A stretch of DNA of 64,000 nt from assembly GCF_031127905.1 (NCBI RefSeq), contig NZ_JARXIC010000019.1, forward strand, positions 1 to 64,000, read 5' to 3'. Position numbers and translations under genes: made by a program. The stretch is from Thalassobacterium sedimentorum (GTDB taxonomy: Bacteria; Verrucomicrobiota; Verrucomicrobiia; Opitutales; Coraliomargaritaceae). How positions within the stretch are numbered: position 1 is the stretch's first letter; each line of letters opens with the position of its first letter. Of this stretch, positions 38,801 to 53,800 are shown piece by piece. The notes beneath the pieces were generated by a model that saw nothing but the letters and a program-made list of their open reading frames with translations, made no database searches and was not told the origin of the DNA.

Positions 38801-41800
38801 ATCAACGTCGCCATCTGGCTGGCCATGATCTTACCATGGATCACTGGATTACCGTCAAAGCCTTCAGTCACTGCGATACCAAGCGCCCTGGCGATGGCAG
38901 CGCGCAGTGCGAGATCAGGAATATAGACTTCAGTGTCTGGTTGACGTGGCTGTTGCACGCTGAACTCAGAAGTCGAGGGTAAGACATAATTCTCGTAGGA
39001 CTGTAAGTCACGGATCTCCTTACGTTCGGCGACGAAGAAATTTGTGCCGCCGCCACCGAAGATACGGTCATGGTCTCCGTTACCAATCAATGTATCATCA
39101 CCTTCACCACCAATGATGGTATCACGGTCGGAAAGGCCATGAGTCAAACCTTGCTTCGGTGCCTTGACCTCGATCTTGAATGGAAGACCAACTAAGTTGC
39201 CATCAGTAATGTAAAGTGTCCCCGTGCCGCTGTTGCTTTCAGATAGGATGATGAATTCGCCATCTCCCACGAGCGTGGCAACTGCATTGATATCTGTTGC
39301 CAGTGTGCGGGTGCCTTCGACCGAACCATCTGTGCTGATAATTTGACCATCAAACTCATAGAACGCAATAGAACCCACCACACCAAGTAGCGAAGGACTA
39401 TTTGTCGAAGTACCGAATGGTAAGGTGCCACCGTTACTACTGACCAGCGGATACGTGCCATCACGGTAGCCATTTGAGATCCAGAGACTGTAATCGACGA
39501 AGCCTTCGACCAGCGCAGCGTCGTTACGGACGATAAAGACAATACCGTTGGCGGTGTAGGCCATGTCAGAAATAGTGCCTGGAACGACCGGTGAAAGGTC
39601 CACCACCATACGAGTGCCCTCGGTGGTACCATCACTGACAAAGAGTGCAAATCCAGCAGAGGCATCCTCATTTACAATAAAGCCTGTGAAGGCCAGCTGA
39701 TCTCCAGCAGCAATTAAGTTACCCGCAGCACGTGGCAAGAAGGCAACCAATTCCACGCCCGCATCAGTCATCTTCCAGAGCATGCGTGTATCAAAGGCCC
39801 CCTTGATCTGTCCTGCGATGAAGTAAGTCTCCCCATTCCAAAGCACATGTTCATCTACCTCGCCGGGCAGCACATCCACATCGACGCGATTACTATCCAC
39901 AAGTCCACGAGTGGAGTGAAGGCTGGCGATCCCGGTGTCTTCATCAGTCACCGTGAAATACAAGCGTCCGCCTTCAATCGCAACAAAAGCGGTTTCGCCC
40001 CCCAAATCAGCATCCAACACGACCGTGCCGGCTTGCTGCCCACCCAGCAGCGGATCTCCAAGACCATTACTGACCCAAAGTTGATTGCCTGATGCAGTTT
40101 CCACGGTGAAGAGCACGCGGCCCTCAAAAGCGCCTAGAAGTTTGTAGCTGATCGCATCGAGCGCAGCTAATGCATCGACCTTGAGCGGCTCGGCTCCATA
40201 GGCTTGACCTTCACCCGTAGTCGCACGCCAGAGTGTCAGGCTTCCTCCCGTATTCACTAAGTAGAATAAGTGATCCTCGACCGCGATGATATCACCGCTC
40301 TCATGCCCACCGACGCTGACTGCATCCAGCGCATGGGTGCCCGAAGCGGTCGCATCCGTAGCCATCCAGCTGCCATCCAGCAGGAAGACCACACGATCTC
40401 CCGCGACGGTCAGGTCGCCAAACTCAGCGCCTGAGTTGGTGTAGAAGGCATTGGCCACCGCAGCATCCGTGAAGAGCGCATCGCCGACACGGAAGATCAA
40501 GGTGCCCGCGAGACCAACAAAGTCGTCCACTGCGCCATCCAGATCACCCACTTTTTCAGCAAACTGACCAGTGACGCTCCACAGTTCTGTGTCCTCACCG
40601 TTATTGATGGTAAAGTAAAGTGTATCCTCGACGCCACCGACCAAGCGAAGGCTCTCTGCACTCACAAGATTACCATTTGCATAACGCACGGCTGCCGTGA
40701 GGCCATTGATCCCGTTCGTGCGCCATAGCACCAGATCAGTGCCATTCGTTGCGGTACGGAAGAAGTAAGTGTAGTCTTTCGCAGTTGCGATTGAAGTGCC
40801 GTCATCGACGACGACTGCGGCACCACTCTCAACCAGTGAGATACCATCAGTTGGACCATCCACACGCAGGAAGTATGTGCCAGCATCCAATTGGCTCAGA
40901 TCGATGACTGCTTGATCCGACTGCAGCAAGCGTCCTTCTTCTGTATAGAGTGAACCTGTGACAGCCTCGGCCGAACCAGTCACGACTTCAAGCTGGGTGC
41001 CGCCCTCAGCCGTCGCATGCGCGATCGTCACACCAGATGCATTGGAGACCGGGCCGTCATGCTTGAGCAGGAAGGTCACCCGTGTATGACCATCCAGTAG
41101 CAGCTGGCGGATCAACTCAGTGACATCGACAGTTGTTTCATTGGAATTTTCAGATGTGCGCAGCACTTCGATCGCATTCGTTAAACGATCCGCATCAGCT
41201 GCATCCACCAGCCCATCGCCGGAATCATTCACGATATATACAATCATTGGCGGCACCACACTATCGACACTATCGACGAGCTGTAGCCCCCGGAAACCTT
41301 GCGCCGTATCGACCACTGTCCAAAGCACGTTGGCTCCTGTATCATTGGCAGCGGTGAAAATAAGGCGATCTCCCAGCATGACCAGATTGGATGGATCACT
41401 GATCGCAAGGCTTGGGCTACTATTGAGAAGATCAACTCGTGTGGTGCCCGCAAGTGTGAGATCACTGGACCAAAGTGCGGAACCACGTGCATTACCAAAG
41501 CGGAAGAAAATTTGATTCGTAGCAGTCGCCACGCTGGTGACCAAGCTCAGAGTACCACTGCCCATATTCCGCACTTGCAGCGCAGCAGCTGGATCTGTGG
41601 ATTGGATTACAGCGATACGATTTTCACCTGTCGCAGAGTAGACGAAGACCAATTGCTCATTGACCATCGTAAATGAGTGGAACATCGCATCGACGGTGTC
41701 GGTATCAATCGCCGTCGTGCCATCTGTAGTCAGTTCGACTAAGACAGGACTCTCATCCAATTGATACAATTTCGGACGATCTTGGCTATCATTGACTACA

Positions 41801-44800
41801 TAGTAAAAAACAGCGCCGTCAGAGAAGTCTGCTGAATATAGCGTCGCAAAGGTCTCATTGGCCGCCAAAGAGACTCGTAAAGTCGCATTGCCTGCGTCCA
41901 TTTCATACAAGCGCTCAATGCCGTTATGCGACTCTACCAACATTAACTTATCTCCATGAACCACTGCCTGAGTGATCGTGCCCCATGCTTGGAAGCGGCT
42001 GGCAGCCAAGGTGGTGCTACCAAAGCGCTCGACCGTATTGCTAACAGTTAATGCGGCAATGTTCCCATCGGATAGCACACCATAAGAGAGTGGATTCTGA
42101 GCACTGACTAAGGCAGTGATGGAGCTGCCATCGTAGAAGCTAAGCAGATTACTGTTAGTGCGATCCAGGAAGTAGAAACGATCACCACCGATCTGAACTC
42201 TGGAATTACTTGGCAGTTGAACGCTCAACGGATTCGCGGCGTATCCATCTGCAGTCACCTGCCACAGGCGGACATCCGTGCTACCGGCAATGAAGTAAAG
42301 ATTGCCGTCCATTTCGAAGAGACTGTGTGGTGCGATGATCGAGGTAGACTCGTTAGTAATGACGGGTAATTCGCCCAGGCTTCCTGGTTGTGGGTGGATC
42401 ACGCCACTACCGTCGTGGACAACGCTCGCACCTACCTCAGCAACCAGAGCCCCAGCCAATGGAGCTAAAATGGCCGTTGAGCTACCGCGCACAACAGCTG
42501 CCGTCAAACCGGCGACACTGGTATCCGCATTGATTGCCGCGACGATATCTGCCAAAGTCGAGAGACCGAGGCGATAGCCCACAGTCATCACGCGGCTGCT
42601 CGCATCCCAATCAACAGTCACAGTGCTATCAACAGCTGTGTCCACTAGGCGAATTTGGATGCCATTGGCAGCGGCATTCTCACTCGCAGCTACAGTCGTA
42701 TCGGAGTCGCTTGATGTATAACGGACTTCTAACGAGTTACCATAGACTTCGTATGTGGCTGTAGCCGCATTCGCGCCTCCACCAGACAGTGTGAGGTGAC
42801 CGTTCAAGAAGTTCACAATTTGCGCAGCCGTAGTCGAACCGTAAGGCATGAAGATCGTGATCAAACTATCGACGCTACTAATGGAGACGCTCAACGTGCC
42901 TAGAGCACTGCTATCAGCGAAACGCACAGCATAGCCGTCATATATCGGATCCAGGCTGATGGTGAAATCATTCTCATCCCCGGGAGCACGTAAAGTCGCA
43001 GTGGACATCACTGGCGCGGTGCCTAAGTCGATCGCGCCGCGAGCCACATAGAGGGCCTCTTCACTGTCTGCACTCACCGTTGCAACTAAGTCGTGTGTAG
43101 CCAGAGCAGTAGTGAGATCGCTCAACGTAGTCGTGCCTTCAACTAAAGTAATGATGTAATCAAATGCTACCGTCGTCGAAATGCCGAACGCATCACCAAG
43201 TTGAATCGTAACCTTCTTACCAGTGAAGCTAGCATGCGTAGCAGGATTTGTAGAAGTAAGTGTCAGCGTGCGTCCCGAAGCACCTGTCAACGGCACGTCC
43301 ACTGTAGCGGCCACCGGGTTCACACCATTGGCAAGTTGAGCACTCGCATTGGTCATCGCCACCGTATCGGCTGCAGAGAACGTAGCAGTGAGTCCAGCGG
43401 ACGAATCGTTGATGAGCGTCAAAATAGCGGCCAATGTCGTCGTACCTGGGATGAAATTCACGGTCAGAACTCTCTCAGTGGCATCCCAGTCCGCTGCAGG
43501 TGTCTCACCGTCTCCGACCAATAGGACTCGAATACCATTTGAGCTAGTTCCAGTCGCATCCGCAGTGAAAGTCAGCGTGCCCGCGGGACCGCCCACAGTG
43601 GCGAGATTCAAATCAGCTGTTGCAGCAACAGCAGGTACCAGAGCTTGATCGACCGCGTATGAGCCACCGGCATTACCGCCGCTGTTAACAATATCAGTAC
43701 CTGTAGCGCTCGTTGTGACTGTCGCGCCTGCCAGCGCTGCTTGCAATGCTGCGAGCACTTGAGTGACCGTGGTGGAATCATCTGAATTAACACGCACAGC
43801 CAAGACACCTCCGGAGAGGCTGGCACTGGCATGAATCGCATCCGCTGAATCCAAATCATAAGCGATGCTCGCACTCGTGATTTCGTGAGTCGCGGAATCG
43901 ATGTCGAAATCATACGAATAACCACTGGCGCCCGTGCGGCTTAATGTAAGTGTGCCTTGATGTGTCACGACGACGCTACCATTCGCCAAGGTCACCAGCG
44001 GAAGATCAAGCGTCGCACTCGTGCCACTGACCGTAACTGAACTGAAATCGCCCGTATAGTCCCCCAGAGCCGTCGCCAAGTCTGCATGTGTCGCCGTGCC
44101 AGGTAAGGCGTAGGCCACATAACTCGTGCCCGTCTTTACGATGCGAACTGGAGTGGTCGAATTCAGCAGGTTACCTTCGGAATCCTCAAAGGCTCCAACT
44201 AAGCTCACTTGAAGTGCATTACCTGCGGTGCCAGTCAATGCGGAGGTTAACACGATGCTAGCACTTCCCAATGTCCAAGTGACTGTCGACTTCACCTCAT
44301 TGGTGCCATCACTAAAGGCAACCACATTGACGACCTCCGACGCATTGCCCACGACGACTGCAGAGATCGGATTCCCTGTCGCATTAGAAATCGCCGTCGC
44401 GATATCGCCTAGAGTCGAAACGCCTGGTTGATAATTAATGGTAAGTGTCGAACTGGCATCTGTCCACGTAGCAGAGGCAGCAACACTCACGGTGTTGATC
44501 ACTAGCTCCATGCCATTTAAGTTCAGCACACCCACTTCAGTGAAAGCAAGGCCTTCACTACTATCGAACAAAGTAATCGAGCCGGTCACACCCGCAAAAG
44601 TCAGACTCTGAGAAGCAGGCACACGCAACTGACCTCCGGCAAATGTCGCCATAGCTGCAATCAATATGCCGTTGCCGCTCGTGCTCGATTTAAGATCCAC
44701 AGTCCAATCCGATGCCAATGCAATCGGCTCATCGAAATAATCCACCAAGTCCTGTGCAGTGCTACTGCCGCCAACGACTTTAAGGTAGAGAATGTCACCG

Positions 44801-47800
44801 ACGATATCATGCGTAATAGAACCAGTCGTGGAATAATCGATGATGACAGTGGGATTACCATCCAAGCTTGGAGGAGTGAAAACGAGAACGTCCTCCGAAC
44901 CAGGCACTGCAATTTCGATACTCGTGGCTGGATCAATCACAACGATTTCGCGACCATTTCCTGTATGTGCGACCAAATACAGTTTACCATCTGATACGAT
45001 CAGATCACTCGGATCGCTACTACCAGGGCCCGCGCGGAAATCAGAAACAAGTGACGCACTCGTGCCTGCAATGTTAGTTGACCAGAGCTCACGTCCGGTA
45101 TCTGTGCTGGTGGCTGCAAAATAGACACGACCATTAAAGGCGGTAAAGCTAGTTGGATCGGAATTTGCCGCGCCAGTCGCGATGTTAGCGATGCGAGTGC
45201 TGCTCCAAGAACCACTGGTGTAAACTGCCTTCCAAGCTTCGCTACCGCCGGATTGATCCGCAGCAAAAGCGAAGCTCAGGCCAGTCTTACCGAAGACGTC
45301 CATCAATGGGGTCAAGGCACGAATATTCTGAGTACCACTTCCAACGCTGATATAAGTCACCGAATCTGAGTCAGATGGATCGATCAGTGCGATTTGCTGA
45401 TCATTACTTGAATTGACTACGACCAATGCCAAGCGTGCATTGCTGCTCTCTGGCGTCACAGTCAACATGCTGGGGCTCGTCTTACCAGTCAAAGTGACTG
45501 CCGAGAATGAACTGCCATTTGCAGCTAATTTCCAGAGACCTGTGGTGCCATTGGACGCGAGGCCGATGAGGTAAATAGTTCCGTCCACTTCGACAGCTTC
45601 TTGAATGGATTGCAGGTAAAGCGTCGATGACGCACTATTAACCAGTGGTGTCGCAGACGCACTCGCCGAAGCGGAAGGTGCCAAACGAACCGACCACACT
45701 TTACTCAGGCCTCCATCAAATGCGATGAAGAAGGCATAATCTCCGCTGACTGTCAGCTGGCTAGCATCCGAGATTGGACCAGAACGTTGTAATGAGACTA
45801 CTGATACATTGGAAATTGACCAAGTGCTGCCTGTGTTGCCGTCTACGATACTCCATAGATCGCTGCTACCGATTGCATAGAGCGTATTCCCTGAGAACAA
45901 GACTTCGCTCACATTACTCAGAGCACTAATCGATTCGGCAGCAGAGGCACCTGTAGCCACCACATAAACGCTGCCTTGATTGACAAAATAGACCGAAGTT
46001 CCATCCGAGGCCATTGATGCAATGGAGTCTGTCATTCCATCCTTGATGAGACGCAAGCCTGAGCGTTGCTCATTCATTTCCCATAGCTGGTAACGAGCCG
46101 TGACCATATCGAACTGAGTGATAAAGATACGTGAGCCCACTGCCATAATCTCCAGCGGTGTGCCCGTGAGCGTATCAATCAACTCTGTGCCAAACGGAGT
46201 GCCATCACTTAGCCACAGCTCGAAGCCACCATTTCCATCAGCGACAGTGAAGTAAAGTGTGGTCGCACTCACGCCTTCAACGATAACGATATTGTCAGGC
46301 AAGCTGACATCGGCCCCACTAAGACCCGCTAAGCGCAAAGTCACACGCTTCAACATCTCAGGGTCGTCGAGCGCACCCAGATATGGAGTCAGGTCAAACT
46401 CAAGCACTCCAATGTCCGTCTCGTCTGTAAAGGTCAGACCGAGACCGCTGAGGTTCACAGTTCTATCTGAGCCATCAGTTTGAATGATTCCAGAGAAGCC
46501 AGACACGACAGTCTCCGTCTCCGTACCAGCGACTGGGCTCAAGCGTATCATATCTCCCAAGCTGCCGTCACCCAAAGTGGTGAAGCGATACCACTTAGCC
46601 GACTCACCCGGTAGTATGGTGTAGCGGCTGCTATCAGGGAATCCGTCACCAGTCAGATCAACATCGTAGAATGCAGAAGGACGTCCAATACCGACATCTA
46701 CGAGGAAGCTACCAGCTCCCGCGAAGCTGCGGTTGGTGAGAATATCGAAGCCTGTTTCTGGCATCTGCTCAATCGTGCGGGCTCCATTGATCAGATAAAG
46801 GATACCTGCATTGACACGCACCCCCCCCAGCGAGCTATTCGCAGTCGGCGCACCAATGAAGAGATCATGGATGCCGTCGTCGTTAATATCCATCGCAGCC
46901 GTGCGTGGAAGCACACCGAAGCGATCGGTTTCACCCGTGCCTTCAATAATGATGTTGGCGTCGCGCAACTCAAGCGGTGCAGGTGAATCGTAATTGGAGA
47001 TCGAGAAGAAGATGTAGATCGCGCCACGAGTGCTGCTAGTCAAAACCTGGCTCATATCGTCAGTTTGGCCCGCAGCGCGAACGAACTCAGAGCGACCAAT
47101 AATGAGATCGAAATTACCATCTCCATTCAAGTCACCCGCAGTGACGTAAAGATCGCTGAAGATCGAAGTGGAGCCAAACTCACCCAACGCAGCTTGGTTG
47201 ATGCGAATATCCGCACCATCGTTCGCACTAAATGGATCTTCCATCGCCTGACGCCAGTCGGCCGAGCCCTTAAAGATCAAGATACCGCCCGAAGCATTAC
47301 CTGCATCTTCACGATCACGAGTCAGTGCGAAGTCGTCAGCACCATCATTATCAATATCACCGAGAGCGAAGATTTCGCTACCAATACCAGTGCCGTAGGT
47401 TTGCCAGATCGAATCAGTAAACAGGCGCGCTTGGTCTTCCGCGAACAAGCTCACGGTGAAGAGTGTGCGGAAAGTCGTCGCATTGACTGAAGTCGCCAGT
47501 CGTTCAATCACCGCAGTCGCGGTGACCTGTGCATCACGTAACGTGATGAACAATGTATCTGCTGTAGATTCTGAATCGACCTCAACCCCTTCGATTTGAG
47601 TGCTGTCATACTTAACAACGATTCGATAATCATTCTGGTCGGCGGAGCTGAGAAGCGCACGAACTAGAAGATTGTTATTCGCCCCGCTGATTTCGAGAGC
47701 CGCAGACGCGCGCGTATCAACAGAGCCACCTGAGGTTACGGTATCGAAAATAACGCTATCATCAGGAATCTCGACACCTGGAGTGATCACCGCACCACTG

Positions 47801-50800
47801 CCGCTATTATTAGGCAAATCACGCCCTGCCAGAATGAAAGCTCTGCCAATCGCAGCCGCATTGCCCGCTTCACCTTCAAATGAATCCACTACAAAGCCAA
47901 GATCATCGAGTCCGTCAGCATTCACATCGCCCACAACAGAGGCACGTAACGACTCGCCCGAAGCCGGTGCAAAAGCAAAGTCAAGTGACCACGAATCAAC
48001 CAGCCCTGAAATGTCGCCTTTGGAATCAGTGATAATCAAGGTCCAAGTGCCATTTGGATCCTTAGCCGCACCTGCGGCACCAAAGACTCCAAGATTACCA
48101 CTGGGACGGAAGCTGCCACTATAGGGAGAGGTGCCCGCAGAGTAATTGAGTAAGGCTGTGCTACTAAAGGTCGTCGAAAGTAGTTCTGAGCCAAGATACT
48201 CACCGGTCAAATCACCTGGGCTAAAGAGATTTACAATGGTTCCATCGGGACCACGTAGCGCCAAGCCAACACCGACGAGGCTCAATGGACGTGGATTGTC
48301 TTCATCTGGTTTTAGGTTGACGGTCACGCTGACGTCGACAGCACCTGCGGGAAGATCTGTAACAACAATGTCGAACTCATTTGGAGTCACTGCAATGTCC
48401 AGTGACCAGCTGAGTAGTGTCATAGAATATTCTCCGACCTCGTCTGTAATTGTCAGTGTCCACAGACCACCTGGATCCTCTCCACGGAACGCATCCATCA
48501 CTGCACTCAACGGGATGCTAACGGTGCCATTACCCTCATCATCCAGTGTCTGGTTCGACCAATCACTCAGTTCTGGTAATTCAATAGTCGTGCCATCTGC
48601 ACTAGTCAGCTCGAGCTTGAGGTCCGTGCCATCAAAGTGCTGTAATTGCACATTCAGGACGACATCAGAAACCGTCACACCCGCATCCACATCGGGCACG
48701 CGAATCGTCGAAGTAATCGGCGTCTCAGTGCGCAGCACCAGTGTCGCGTCGATAGTAGTATCCACTCCATCGTATGTGGAATCAGTGACACGCAATTTCC
48801 AATTACCACTCGCCAGATCTCCCTTAAGAGTCTCAAGGTCACCCATTGCATTGAAGCGTTGATGATCCAGGCTCGCATATTCTGAAGTGGAAAGACTGGT
48901 GCCTGAGAACAGATCCAAAGTCATGTTCTCTAGAGACTGTCGATTACCACCAATACCTTCAAAGAGCAGGACTGAGGTTCCTTCTGGAGAAAGCAGTTCA
49001 ACCTTAAGTCCCGAGAGGTTCCCTGTAATAATTTCATTAAAGACAATCTGAGCACTCAGAAGAGTTTCAGTCGAAAGGATCGGAGCCCCCGTGGCGATCA
49101 CGATATCAGTGGACTCAGAGTTCACTGTATAAGTGTTAACATCCACTTCGAAATCCCAAATGGCCCAGCCTGCAAACGCATTATAAAGGCTGTCACGAGA
49201 ATCAAAGTGGAAGCGAACTTCGATTTCACCACTAAAGCCATCCAAGTCTACGCTGACCGAGCTGGTTGAACCTGCTTGAGAATCTGCAATCGCCACACCT
49301 TCGCTACCATTCGATGCGACAGTCACCCAATTCGTGGAACCGACCTGACGCACCTGCACGCTAGCACGGTCAAACCAACCGCCCGTTTCAGTGCCCAAGT
49401 GTGACTTGAAGGTCAATGTAGAAGGAACTGGGCTGGCCTCACCGAGATCAAAGGTGCCGAGGATCGCTTCACCACTCACAGTCGCGCCTGTAGCAAAATC
49501 CCATGTGCTGGTCTGACCGAAATACAAGGCCGAGCCGTCATCCCATGGTGTATCCACGACTTGCCAGAGCCCCGTCTGGCTAGTCAGACTGATACCAGTC
49601 GGTAGTGCATTGAAGCCACCAACATCAACCGTAGTCGAGGTTTGCGTAATGGTCGCATCCCGAGCCGTCCCGGAGTCATTTCCAAAAGAAACAGGTATTT
49701 GTTGCTGTAGCTCAGTTCTCACATAGGCGGTGCGAACGGGGAACGCACGGTCGATCGGACCCGATTCCACTGATACAGAAAACAAGTCCAAATTGACCAG
49801 TGCGTCGGCCCCTGTAACTGGGAAGTCCGCTCCGGCATCCTCAATGACATCACCTGCAAAGATATAACCGTAGCTATTCAATACATTGGGCAGTGGAGTC
49901 ACAACCACCAGGTCATCGTAATAGTAACCAGATTGAGCACTGTAATGACCACTCCAACGCGCCGCCATGACCTGAACATCCAGTAGCTCTCCGCTACCAT
50001 CACGAGCACGTAACTCATCCTCAGTCAGAATGATGCGACGTGAGTATTCTGCGTTCAAGGAATCTGCAGTGATGAGCCGTGGCTGCACCTGACCACCAAA
50101 GATGACTGTAATAATCGTCTCATTACTATCTTCGTCAAAGAGTTGGAAGATAAGATCTGTCAGCCCATCAGCGTTCAGGTCTCCCATCAAATCAACCGGA
50201 CTACCCAGTGAAGCGAGATCGAACTGATGGTCCGCATAGATACTTGCTTGCTGTAATCCAACCGCACTAACGGGGCCGTTGAAGAGGAAGGCGTATTCAG
50301 GGCCCGAGACTAAGGTATCCACGAAACCATCGCCATCAAAGTCTCCCAACTGCTGGGCACGTGACAGGTTCATGTCCGCCAAATCACCTTCGAAAGCAAT
50401 CGCATCGCTAAGGTCCACGCCTGTTACGGTATCTCCGATGTCGATGCCTGTATAAGCTGTCGAATCGTTATTTTCATAATTAGGGAATGCGAGTGGGAAT
50501 TCGAAGGCACGTGGCAACTCACGCAGATAATCAGTATCATCGCCCTCTGTAGGTATCGCGAATGAAGTCGCATCGAAGAAGTGTAGACGGTCTCCAAGCG
50601 ATTCCGCCATAATGAAGAAGATACTGTCAGGATCACTGGTATGGTTGGCAGATAGTAAGAATTGCGATGTGGTCGCAACGCTGGAATCACTCCGATAGCC
50701 TGGGTTATCTAATTCAAACTGTAGTGTTGGATGTGAAAGATCCATCGAGCCATCTTCTGAGACATACACATCCACCACATCATGATAAATGGCATCTGAG

Positions 50801-53800
50801 ATGACTTGTGGGTTGCCCTCATCATCCAGTATCAAATCTCCAGTAGCTTCATCACGCAACCAGACGGCACCATTGATGAGTGTATCGCTATGGATGCTCA
50901 AGACGCGCGCAAATTCATTCACTCCATCGCCATTCACATCGCCCAGAGCGATGAAACGACCGCCTCCAAGGTTCAGGCCAAACTCCTCAAGCAAGCCTGT
51001 ATTTCCAACTAGATAGCTGGTATTCGAACCATTGATACCGAAATCCGCATAACCATTTCCTGTGACATCGCCGAGTGCGACAATTCGATCGCCGGTGATG
51101 ACATCTAACTGATCGGCGGCAGTCAATGTGGTGCTACTGCCAGCTAATCCGATCGCGTAAGTCCGCACATCTGTCGTCACGATCAAAGTGCCATTTGTAT
51201 CTGTATTACGCACGATACCTACGCCCGCAGCGGCGGCAATCACTTCTCCAGCTGCATGATTAGGCGCTTGTAGGGTGAATGTAGCATTCGCGGCAGTGAG
51301 CACACTTTCAAAGCGAAGATTATCGACCATCCAGCCTTCAAAGCCGTTTTCTTGTTCATCAATGGAATCGAAACGGAAACGAAGCTTAACACCGGCTTCG
51401 GCGCCTGTGCTGCCAGCGATTTCAATTGCAACACGCTGCACACCCGTGGTGGTTGGATCAGTCAATGTCACTAAGTTCGCGCTCGAATCATTTGTGGCAA
51501 CCTGCGTCCATGTGCCAATCTCATCACCATTGGCATCAACGCGCATGATCCAAACCGATGCCTGATCGAAATCACTGGGGAGTCCTTCGGAGACAAGGAA
51601 AGAGTCGAAGCTGAAGACTGCGCCTTCACTGCCAACGAGTAAATGATCTAGAACGACATCTCCTCCGACGTGCTCGCCAGTATTATAATTCCATCCAGTG
51701 CCATCTGTAGCCACTGCACCGAAGTAAAGAACTGTACCATCTCCGCGACCTGGGCGGTTACTCACATCCACGAAGTTCCAGAGATTATTGTCTGTGCTGA
51801 CGCCTGTCAGGTTAGGATTAGAGAAAGTGATGTCTAAGTCTACCGAAGCAAAATCAGTCCCTGAAAGGTTTTCGAAGTCGATCAGTTTTGCAGGATTCTC
51901 GAAACCTTCTGAATACAAATCACTACCAGTAAATCCAAATACCTGCGAGCCTGACCAGATGACGATACCGTCGCCAGAATTAACGCTGGAATTCGGATTC
52001 AGCATCACGTCGGCCCCGACGAAAGGATCTGAATCAGTGCCTGCGATGATCACATCAGCCGCAGCCGCCAGATCCGTCACTTCGGTAAAGACATTGTCAC
52101 CGCCAGCGATAATATAGACTGCGGAATCCGGACCGCTCACCAAGACTGCGATATCCATGATACCGTCACCATTGAAATCACCCGACTGTAGGATTGTAGA
52201 CTGACGCCCCTCAGCATCTGGAGCTAGCAGCGGAGCTGGCAAACGAAGGAAGCTGCGGCCACTGTCGGCGGCATTGGAAAGATCGTCGAGGCTTTCTACG
52301 CCTGGCATCAACAATAAGATTGAATTGCCATTGCCGAGGTCGTCACTGACACCCGCGATATAAGAATCAATGCCGTTGCCAGTGATATCGCCGAGTCCAA
52401 TCGAAATTGGACGGAAGGATGCCAGAGTCGCATCGTCATCATTGCCTACAATGAGAAGCACCGCATCGGAATAATCGCCGCCCACCATCGTTGTGGCCCC
52501 GAGATCACTGCTAAACTTCAACTGATACACGCCCATTTCCGGTGCACGGATTAAATTGTTCTGACCGCTACGGAATCCGAGCTCTTCACCGTTTTCAGCA
52601 TCTGAGAAACTGATGGTGTAGTTGAAGTCGTAGGACGCCGTGAGTGCCAGACGTGGACCGACCGCAGTTTGCAGAATTTCAACGATGAAGCGATCATCGA
52701 GACCCGCTGCCTTAATCGCTACGGCTAGATCAGCAGCGAGGTATTCAATCCCCATATTCGCATCGGTTTCAGACTTGGAAACAGTCACAGCGATTGGAGT
52801 CGCGCCTTCGATCGAAATTTGCAGCGTCGCATCGGCAGTCAAGCGACCGAGGTCGACGACGCCTTCTTCAGCGGCAACAGTAAAGGCGGCCACATTGACA
52901 ATCTTTAGAATGTAATATTCTGGCACGCCTGCGAACTGTTCAACCGGCACGACTTCCATCACACTACTAGGGTCTAAATCACGGGCTGCAAAGAGTGCGA
53001 GGTTACTTCCAAATTCTTCACCAAAGAGCTGGAAGCGTGCATCGCTCGAAGGATCATCAAAGACGACCTCGATCCAATCCTTCATCAGGTAGGAAGCAAC
53101 CGAACCGGAGAACTGCAATAGGGCTTCTGGCGTCTTAATGATGTAGTAATCCGCGCGATCCCCCTCATGCAGCGAGAGATTGTCAATGACGGTGGGCACA
53201 CCAGCGATCAGGTCTGGCAATAATGCCGCGAATTCAGCAGTATTATTCGGTCCAGTCACTGAACCGTTATCAACGAGCTCATAACCATCAAACGGCGTCG
53301 TGCTGTTGCCTGCAATCAAGTCATTTCCGGCGCCACCTTCGAGCGTATCATCTCCGGGACCACCCGCGAGGAAGTCATTGCCTGCGCCGCCATAGATGGA
53401 ATCACCATTGGCACCGCCATAAAGCGCATCATTTCCGTCGCCACCAAAAATCTGAAGAATCGCAAGTGAGCCACCACCTTGCTCCATCGAACCGGGCTTA
53501 ACGCCCCACTCTGCACTCTGGTTTTGGAAACTGTAGCCTGCGTCGCCGCGGAATGTGTCATCACCACGTTGCAGATCGATCACAAAATCTTGAACACCGA
53601 AGGCTTGGAAGAAGTAGTAATGCTGCAGGTAAATTTCACGGGCGGGGTCCGAATCCTGTGTTCCAGCAGAGAAACCTAGCATTTCACCGTCCTTGATGGC
53701 CAAGGTGGAATCTGCGGTGAGATCAGTGGTGAGGAAGACAAAGCGAGCTTCTTGCACGCCGACTGTCACACGATCATAGATATCGACCGTCGCACCTGTA

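Noticed and set aside
53305-53455. CRISPR-like regular spacing in the Gly/Asp repeats
   Set aside because: The 27-bp period is the RTX nonapeptide inside an open frame. The repeats are degenerate in DNA and there are no unique spacers.
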